Origin: Calliopsis andreniformis
Lineage: Eukaryota; Arthropoda; Insecta; Hymenoptera; Andrenidae
NCBI RefSeq assembly: GCF_051401765.1
Contig: NC_135064.1
Coordinates: forward strand, 22,046,001 to 22,110,000
Direction of reading: 5' to 3'
DNA: 64,000 nt
Below the pieces are notes generated by a model. The model was not told the origin of the DNA. It ran no database searches and saw nothing but the letters and a program-made list of their open reading frames with translations. Both the position numbers and the translations under genes were made by a program. Positions 52,901 through 61,900 of this stretch are shown piece after piece. Numbering within the stretch: position 1 is the stretch's first letter; each line of letters begins with the position of its first letter.

Positions 52901-55900
52901 TGGGAGGATGGACTGTGGACGCTGATTAAGCAGCAGGTTATTCGAATATTCGAATATTCAAATATTCAAATATTCAAACTTTCAAATTTTCAAATTTTCA
53001 AACTTTCAAACTTTCAAATTTTTAAATTTTCAAGCCCTCAAATTATTAAAGTTTTCAAATGCTCCAAGTCTCTTTATTTCTTTCAATTTCTGTAACAAAT
53101 TCCATCTTTTTCGTAATCCTGTAACAAACACATCCACTATAATTAACCTTATGATATCAATAAACGTGTTCACATGTTTAACACAATTTCGTACTAGCAG
53201 CTCTATCAGTTTTGCCGATCGATTGACTTATATTGACAAAACTCGTGACTGGTTTTTTCCTCGCGACGTACGTAGACACTCCATTTCTCAACATTTCTGT
53301 AGAAAGAACAGAAAAGAGGTCTTGTGCTAGCCAGTAACAGCGGCGAGCGGTTATCGTACGTTTTCGTTCGCGCGGCGAGTGGCAATGAGCGACATTGTGA
53401 TGCAGATTGCAGTCGCTGTGTATACATAGCTCGCTCGCTCGGCCTTGAACTACCGGTACGATATTCCGTGTCGCGTTCTCCAGATGAGAATTACGCAATG
53501 TTTGCCTTATCAACCCCCGCCTGTCTCCAAGGTGGGTCGAATCGTGGTCGCGTGCACAGCCACTTCGTTGTGTGAATGACGATGAATCAGCCAGCGTATC
53601 GTTTCCCTTTGTTCCTATTATTGGATCAGCAATTAAATTGCATAATAGTGAATTATTTCTTACAAATAAGGAGGAGTTTAGAGAAACAGTTTCCTCTTGA
53701 GGTATGTTACTCTAGCTGATACAATAACAATAAGAAGGGTGTTCCTTTATTGCTTGTAGATGTTTCGTATTTGAAGTACAGTGTTTAAACATTCTCTTGA
53801 AATACTAGAATTTGATGTATTAGGTATCGATGTTAATAATCCTCCCAGAATTTTCATTATTAATGCAATACGAGTCTCTCGTATTTCAGAAAGATTCACT
53901 TACAGGACTAAAGCTATCGATAAAGTACCGATATTTCTAATTCGTCAACTTTGGCCCTGGAAGTAGCCCCGATCGAATCCAGCGCCTTCGATATTGGGCT
54001 ATCGATCGCGGCGTTGCGGTGGTCACGGAGGGTATTCCAACCTCGTCGCTCGCAAGGCAGCGTATAGTTTCCAAGTTCGATATTTCATTTCCAGCGGTGA
54101 CGGCCACGCGCGTCGCTTACGGTCATGCAAATCTCACGGAAACGCGCCTCGGTGTCCGGTTGGCGTGCGTCGAGGCTGCGATCGCGTTCAGAACGCCTCT
54201 ACTCCGCTTAATTGCCGCTTCCTCGTCGTTCCGCGATGGCATCGCTGACATGTTACTTCATTATCCTTCGTTCACAGAACTGTGTCTTCTTTCCCACTTG
54301 CTGAAGCACATTGGGACGCTGGGACAGAGAAACCTTGCTGCACCTTCTCCCGATACTTTCACTGAATGGTAATCGGGACGAGTTACAAACTCCTGGCGAA
54401 TTTCGATGATTCTTGGAGGATTTATAATGCGCGCGATGAGGTAAATTACAGAGGTGTTATTTGTGCTTAGAGATTGCACAGTGGAGATAAATGTTAGGTG
54501 GTCGTTGCTCGTTGACAGGGCTCTCGATCTTTCTCTTTTAGAAGTAGAGTCTGAAGTAGAGAAGTAGAGAGGTTGCAAGTTGCAAGGTTTGTCGAAGACG
54601 TCCCCTGCATTCGCGAGGAGTCACAATGTTGCGAGCGACTGTGAAAGATAGCACCGACGACGCTGAGAAATTGGCATTGACGTTCAGCAGGAGCGTTTTG
54701 AATGTTTGCAATTAGTTAACAGGCATTAGGGGATTCTACGAATATTTTGAGATGTAGCGAGTTTGTTTGTGTAATTTGTAAACAGTTTGTTATATATACA
54801 TGGACATGAATGTGAATATACTGAGAGGTATGAATGAAATTTGAGAAGTTGGGTCGTAGGTGATTTATGGATATAATTATACTTTCTGAAATTTTATTTG
54901 AAAATTAATATAACTGTTTTCCTGATAAATGGAGTAGTAAAGTGACAATTACTTTCAACGTGGAACCATTGGATTAGAAGTTTTTTAAAATATGTTCGAG
55001 AAGGAATTTAAATTCTTCAAAGCAGCCAATACACTTTACTATTTTAAAACTGTCGTGCAATTCATAAAGTCAAACCGTAAAACGTCTACCTATTTCATCC
55101 TACGAGTTCATGAAGGTATCCCATAAAATGGGAATAAGTCGTGAAAATGTCATCAGCATGACAGAATTTTTTCCCTATCATTATTATATTCGTGAAATAT
55201 GTCCTCGAGCAGTGTGAAGCGTTAAGATAATGAATAGCCTGCGAGCAAAAGTCTGCTTAAATATTACAAGTGATTACCATTACTTCGACGAATCCATGAC
55301 AGCTAATCCAAATATAATTTCACATTTATAGCTACTCAATTACCAACTTACATTGAAAAAAGAAATCTATTCCTCAATAGACTCTCGAATGCTTCTCAAC
55401 GAGTCCTCAATAAACCTATTCAAAACATAAACCTAGTCTACCCATTTCAAAGCACACAATACCACCAAGCATACCATCACGTTAACTTCCATACATTTCC
55501 CAGTAGCTCCATCAAGAACCTCTCAGTGGTTCCACTCTCAAATACGTCTGCTTCTAATCAATCTTCTCATTCATTTCCCTCCTCTATCCCAGTAGCCTCC
55601 TTCACAAGTTCTCGTCAACCTGTTCCATAAAGTGCATATTAATACCATTCAGAATCTGCAAGCTCACTCGAACAAGAGCATACAACACGGCAGTCACGAC
55701 TACCACCAATTCCTCCGGTAAATTGAGTCCCTTATTATCCCACGCGAGGCACAAGTGTGGAACCACTTTTTCACGAAGGGCCATCGCGTCCCCTCGATGA
55801 GCCATGGTCTCTGGGCCATAGAGACCAGGGAACAGGTGTGTCGGAATCGCACGTGTTCGCGTCCGTTGGTGTTCGTGTCCAATGTGAGAGGAGTACCGTG

Positions 55901-58900
55901 CTGTTCCAGAGCAGTGATTCCGGTCAGCCGGAATAGCGGTACTCGCTCGGCCGTACGTCTTCGTCCTCCAATTATTACGCTGCTTTCCGCGGCGCGCACC
56001 GTGCTTTGCGCGTTGTCGCGAAAGCGGAAGAAACCGCGCGCAGGATGCGTCTCGATAAAATCATTTCAGTTTTTATTCTTTTCCTCTAGTCCGCTGCACC
56101 GACTCTGTTCCTCCGTTTCTCTCCTTTCCTCCCTCTCGCCTTCGTGCTTCTCCCTTCGTCGAGCAATTTAGCGCGACTGCTCGTTGACTTTCTTCTCTTG
56201 TCACGATACGGAGCTGGAGATGAAAGGCGCGACGAGATCACTCTAAACAGTCTTTTTCCTTAACTCGCGTGCTTGTTCTTCGACGTGGAATCCGAGATAG
56301 GGATCGCTCTGGAATCGCAGGCCGTTTTGAGCTAATTTGTGCATGTGCTCGTGGCGGACTGGGGGTATTAGATTGTATCCTGGTGTGCACGTTTCATTCT
56401 GTGTTGGGGGTCTTGGAGTACAATTTCAGGGGATGTAGTATGTGTTCATTGATCTCTTCGCGAATTTTCTTGGAATTAGAATTGTGTATGCTTTAAGTCT
56501 ACTCTTGGTTTTGTACATGTTGAGGTGTGGTTTAAGATACGTTGATGAAAGTGTATGAGTCGAGTTCTCAATGCTTTTTCTAATATACCACTTTAGGCTG
56601 GAAAAGTAGAAATGTTAATTTTCTTTCTTTTCCACATTACTTCAATGCTGAAGTTGCTCATCAGTCAACTTGACCTAGTCTCACATGCAACAAATTAACT
56701 CGCTTTAGTTTCTACTCCCCCGCAACCAACCATCGTACTAACTCTAAAAAAGGAAACATATAATCAACGTCCAAAAAACCGTGTGAAAGTCTTCTCATCG
56801 TCAGATAGAGAAACTAACACTTTGCCTTACGTTTTGGAGCAGAAGCACTCGATGTGCTCCAAAAATTAACATCCCCAAAATCTATGCATGAGCATAAGTT
56901 AACTCCACAGGCTCACAGTATTCCTCAGAGCCTGAGCTCACAATTACGTAAAACTGGATATACACCAATGAACAGTTCACGAACACCGTTCACAAACTTT
57001 TTATCACCCTTATACCAGCTCCATACTCCAGCGAACTGTTCCTGAAAACAGCAGCGTGTCCACATTGAAGCCTGTGAACAGTTTACAACCTGTTTTCGAA
57101 CAGTTGTGGGCTGTGATCCCAGGAACAGTCCCTTTGACGTACCGCTTCCCGAGCGAACAGTGTTCGTTGTTCGCTGAGGAGCTCGCTATTTACTATTCGC
57201 TGTTCGTAAAAACGAACACAGTTCGCGAGCTGTTCGCCAACAGCAGTGTGAACATTACTCTCTTTTATATATGAGTAATATTTTCCTATATTACTCATGT
57301 GTCTTTTACTACTTTTCTAATTACAAACAACAAATCCTGCATGAAAATATCGCTCACGTGCATTAGGCCTTACACAGTGTGTATTCGTACCTTGACGTTG
57401 GCCTTCAACCTGTTAAGAAACGAAACCCCACCGCGTCTGGGTAACAATAGAAGCTCCAAAGAGAGCAGAAGCATGGCCAAGAAAACGGCGATAAAAAACT
57501 GAATCTCCCGGCTTCTGTGCGCGCAACGACGCGAGGCGGCGCGACGCTCTGGCTGGCGGTGCATCGTGCGCGCTTATGAATGCGATTCCCGAGAAGCGTG
57601 TGCACCGCGATGCAGCGGCGCTGCAGCTGCGCCGGGATAGTTGGTCGAGGCATGTGCGCCGAGTAACGGCTAATTGGCCACCTTTCCTCTCCGAGAGAGG
57701 AGGCCCGTCTCTCTTTCTCGTGGCCCGACTCGTGCCAGTTTTGTTCGTTCTGTCGTGCGGTTTGTGTCGGCCTAGAGCGGCGAGGATACAGGAGGAGCCG
57801 CGATGAAAGCCATGGAGTCTAGTCCACGCGCGCCTTCCAAACGAGGACGCTTCCTTTGACCGCCTCGCTGCTACCATTTTCGACAGTGCCCTCTGCGTCA
57901 CGATTTTCCCGCCAGTTCTCGATTTTACACCCCAGCTCGACGCGATTGTCACGGTGCTACGCGGAGTTTTCGTGTAGGACAAGACCCAGGATCGTGCACC
58001 TTTTGATCTTGGCGTGAGTGTCGTGAGGAGATCCGTGTTTGGTGGCTGCCTTTTCTTGGGGACGTAATTGGTCCAGTTTTGTAGAGGTTCGTAGAAGTTT
58101 TGGTTTGTTTTTAGTGTAGAGTTGTTAGAGTTTTTGGATAGTGCGAAGAGACAGTGGGTTAAATGTTAATACATATGTACCCTTTCAATTCGGTACACGT
58201 CTCTTTCTCGATCTGCTTGTTCTGTATTCTTCTACTGTATCAATATGTCATCTTCGTATTATCTAATTTTATACTCTTCGAAGAGTTCCTAGTGTACATT
58301 ATTGAAATAGAAAACCATTGTTTGCTTTAAAAGGACGGGCTGGTGAGAAGGATACACTTTAGGTTTACTGAGTACTTAGCACGTATTTCGAACTTGATTT
58401 ACTACGAATTTCCTGTTTTTTAATTATTTTCTCGCCATAAGGTGTGTTAAATATTGTTAGTATTGGAAATCATATAAGTAGAAGAACGAATGTACGTAAC
58501 TTGCTGTGTACTATAACCATTTAAGTACATCGTAATTTATATATCAAAGCAAAAAATCTTTTATTAATCACTTTTTCTTTATCCCATCTTAATGTCACGT
58601 TTCTTGTGTTTTATTATTACCTTTTCCGTGCTTTCTTTTCCATAGCATACTATTAAGAAAGAGTGAATCTATGTATAAAGTGAACTCAATGTTTGAAAGA
58701 TAGTATACAATTTGCCAGGAGAAAACTGAAACGTCAATTCGTTGGGTTTCTGTCTCTGAGGATTCTCCCTGTATGCGGACGTAATGATAGTAATAGTAAC
58801 GCAAGATCTGTCATTTAATGAAAAAGAAAGTTTCAAGGGTACTAATATTGTCGCATCAACCTGTTGCATTTGAGCTACTCAGAATTTCTTTTTGCACGCG

Positions 58901-61900
58901 CAGTGGCGAACGTAATGCAGGACTTTCGACTTGATCAGGAAGGATACTCTAAAAACATTAAGTTTCTTAATTATTTCTATCAGATTTGTTAAAATTTCTA
59001 AAAATGTAATAATAATGCGAGTTCACTGTCTCACAAATAAAAAAGAGTGTAACGTCAATAGTAAAAGACTAGTTTAAGTGTACTTTTTGTCATTTCAGAC
59101 AATAAGAAGCATCTAAATCACAGTAATGAAAAATGAGGTCGTAAGAACGTCTAACAAAACACTTTGGTGCTCACATTGAAGGTGTCTGGGAAACGCGAAG
59201 TTGTTTTTATACGCTTTGAAATGCGGGTCGAATCGTATAATCCCATCTTACGTAACTTAATCATTATTTCTGCTTACATTTATTCCTTTAGAAGTTAACT
59301 GCTGCAATTATCAACGAGTTCGTTCAGGTTTCCATAAAGAGTTATGTATTAGTTACTCTTATTACTTCGAGAAGGTATTTCATTCATTAGGAACCACAAA
59401 ATTGATTATTACTATACACATGTCATTAATAATTGACCACTTTTGCTCCGAAATTCTTTTCCTATTTATACTCTCACAAATCTTCTTTGTCTGTGTGCCT
59501 ATATTACCTGTATATACAGTCTGTTCAACTGTTTCAAGGTTACTAGAAAATTTGCAATTAAGAATGAGTGCATTGCAATTTCATCGTTGAATACTCAGAT
59601 TCTTTTTCGACACCATTCGGAGCATTCTCTAAGCCCTCACTAACTTCTTTCGCCAACTATGTTCTAGCAGATATAATAGCGATAGATCGTACTATTCAGG
59701 TATACTGTTATAGTTTAATGCCCGTTCGAAAGGAAACTCCACACGAGAAGTGGTTACATTGTAGCAGCGGTAATTGTGCGATGCGCTCGCGAGTAATGCA
59801 AACAGCATGGAAACGTGCAGCAACCTTCAGTCACGAAACCAGTAACGCGGTGGATTGCTGGGTAATAAATTGTTTTACTTTACTGGATCATGTTCGCAAT
59901 CTTCGGAGAACGTCCCGAGTAATTGGATCCAAGGGAAAAGCAAAAAATTGGTGTTGAGTTAATGGTTGTGTCTCAGATTTTACACAGTGGCAACAGCGTA
60001 TTAAATAGTGGCGATATTACTGTACACTCTGCTTCATCTATTAATATATGCAACACAATTTGATTTCCCATTGCAGCACATAAATATTGTAGAATTTTGT
60101 AGAATGGATTCGAAAGCGACTCGATTAACAAGTATGACCACCTGCTGGCAGATGATACTGAATTTCAAGAAATGGGATTTCTAAATTTTCCATTCAGTGC
60201 AGTGTCCCAGGGTAATCCTCTGGTAAACCAAAGATACTAGTTCAAGTTCCAGACCAGTGAGCTGTAACTCCATTACTTCTTTTCCTAAACCACGCTGTTT
60301 ACTCATGGCTAGGCGCAGGTATTCCTCCATTAACTCGCATAGGTACTATTTTTAAAGGACAAAAAATAATTTCGTAGCAGAGCTATTTCCAGGTGTTTAT
60401 GCAGACGATACCACTTATCTTATACTGTTATCGCAGTCGATGACAATTTTCGATCTTTTTAACATTTTCAGTATACTTGGCAGATAATGATACAGTACGC
60501 GACAGCCTTAGGTTGTTCACTCATCGCTATGAATACTAATACTGGGTCTGAGATCATAGCCCAGGAGATGTTATTATCACATGGGTTGTAATTAGAAGTG
60601 TCTACATAATATAGAGTGCGAGAGACGTTTACGTGAAAATATGTTTTCCGTTATGCTAGCTTTTTTGCAGTACCCAAACAATAAAAAATTTAATGCCACC
60701 TACTATAGGAAGATATCAGATATTTCAGTGTTTACAGTCTACCTTAGAAGCATAGTTTGACGAATGGAAAGACAAATACATTGGTTGTGTTTTAAAGTAT
60801 GAGAAGATTAATAATCCATGCTATCTAGTAGTTGCTCCTCTATATTCTGTAATATTGAAATGGCTTCCGCCTACGAGCACTTCTTCGTTGACACTGTCAT
60901 CATTACTTACGTCCAAGAGATAAGTATCAAGATTGACTATCGGATGCAGCTAGGCTAATGCATATTCTTCTCTACCATAACTTATTCTTTAGAAGTGTTT
61001 TCTGTTATGCCTTTCGGGGCGATATACGTAATAGTTTTAATGAATAAAGTTTAAGTAGATATAGTCTTCGAGTGAAGACAATTTAAATATTTGAAAATTT
61101 GAAAATGTTAAGGTTTGAATATTTGTAAACGTTAAGATTTGAATATTTGAAAATTTTAAGATTTGAATATTTGAAAATTTAAAAATATTAAAGTTTGAAT
61201 ATTTGAAAACGTTAAGATTTGAATATTTGAAAACTTTTAAATTCAAAATTTTGAACACGAGGTGCTTAAAACAATGCCCAGATAATCCACTTCAGAATAG
61301 ATCCAAATAATAAAAGAATTCCTACAATTTCTGTCTTTTTCCAATATTCAAACCTCTCTAGTTAAGCTCTCCATCTCTATAACTAAATCACAAATTCTAA
61401 CGCTTCCATAATCCACACCTTAAATAAGACTGCAACATTAACGATAATTCTCTTCCCCTGAAAGCAAAAAACACATAAAAAAATTCTCCATGAGAAGAAA
61501 AATGAATAATCCCTACGTTATTCACATCGACGAGAAGTTACACTTAAGTTAGCGACCTTTACTGCGAGTCACCCTCACTTCCTCACCGCAAATAATCCTG
61601 TTGCAGGTCCCCGCGCGTCGGAGGGCCGCTTTCGCAGTCGTTAGCGATGATTCCGCCAACGATGCACGGCCATGAATTCAATCAACCCCTGTCGAGGGTG
61701 GTTATGGTCCGTAAAACGGATCAAAGGACCTTCAGCAAGGGAAGAAGGGGCGGCGAGCCTCTCCTCGAAACGGTAACCAGGGAGACCGTCGAGCTTTTCA
61801 ACGGCGGACGGGCTGAAAGGAAATACACGTCCGAAACCAGAGACATCGTTACGCCAAAGTCGAACAGGTACCGTATCATTTTCTCTTAATTGCCTCGTCG

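Larger units (their letters stand above)
44352..61606 (+). other. Long intron of the large gene, second part (17 kb)
   Basis: AT-rich, with no supported coding exon. It contains the 44899-44996 MITE, CpG islands at about 53.95-54.37, 55.74-56.26 and 57.42-58.02 kb, two TTTGAAAA repeat arrays and a GAACAG-rich cluster. Ends in the acceptor CCTGTTGCAG. Confidence 0.5.

Noticed and set aside
57413..57982. 189-codon minus-strand ORF
   Set aside because: GC-driven Arg/Ser/Ala-rich text in a CpG island with overlapping frames on both strands; no recognisable protein.
59568..59957. 129-codon plus-strand ORF
   Set aside because: No motif, no splice context; consistent with a chance frame.
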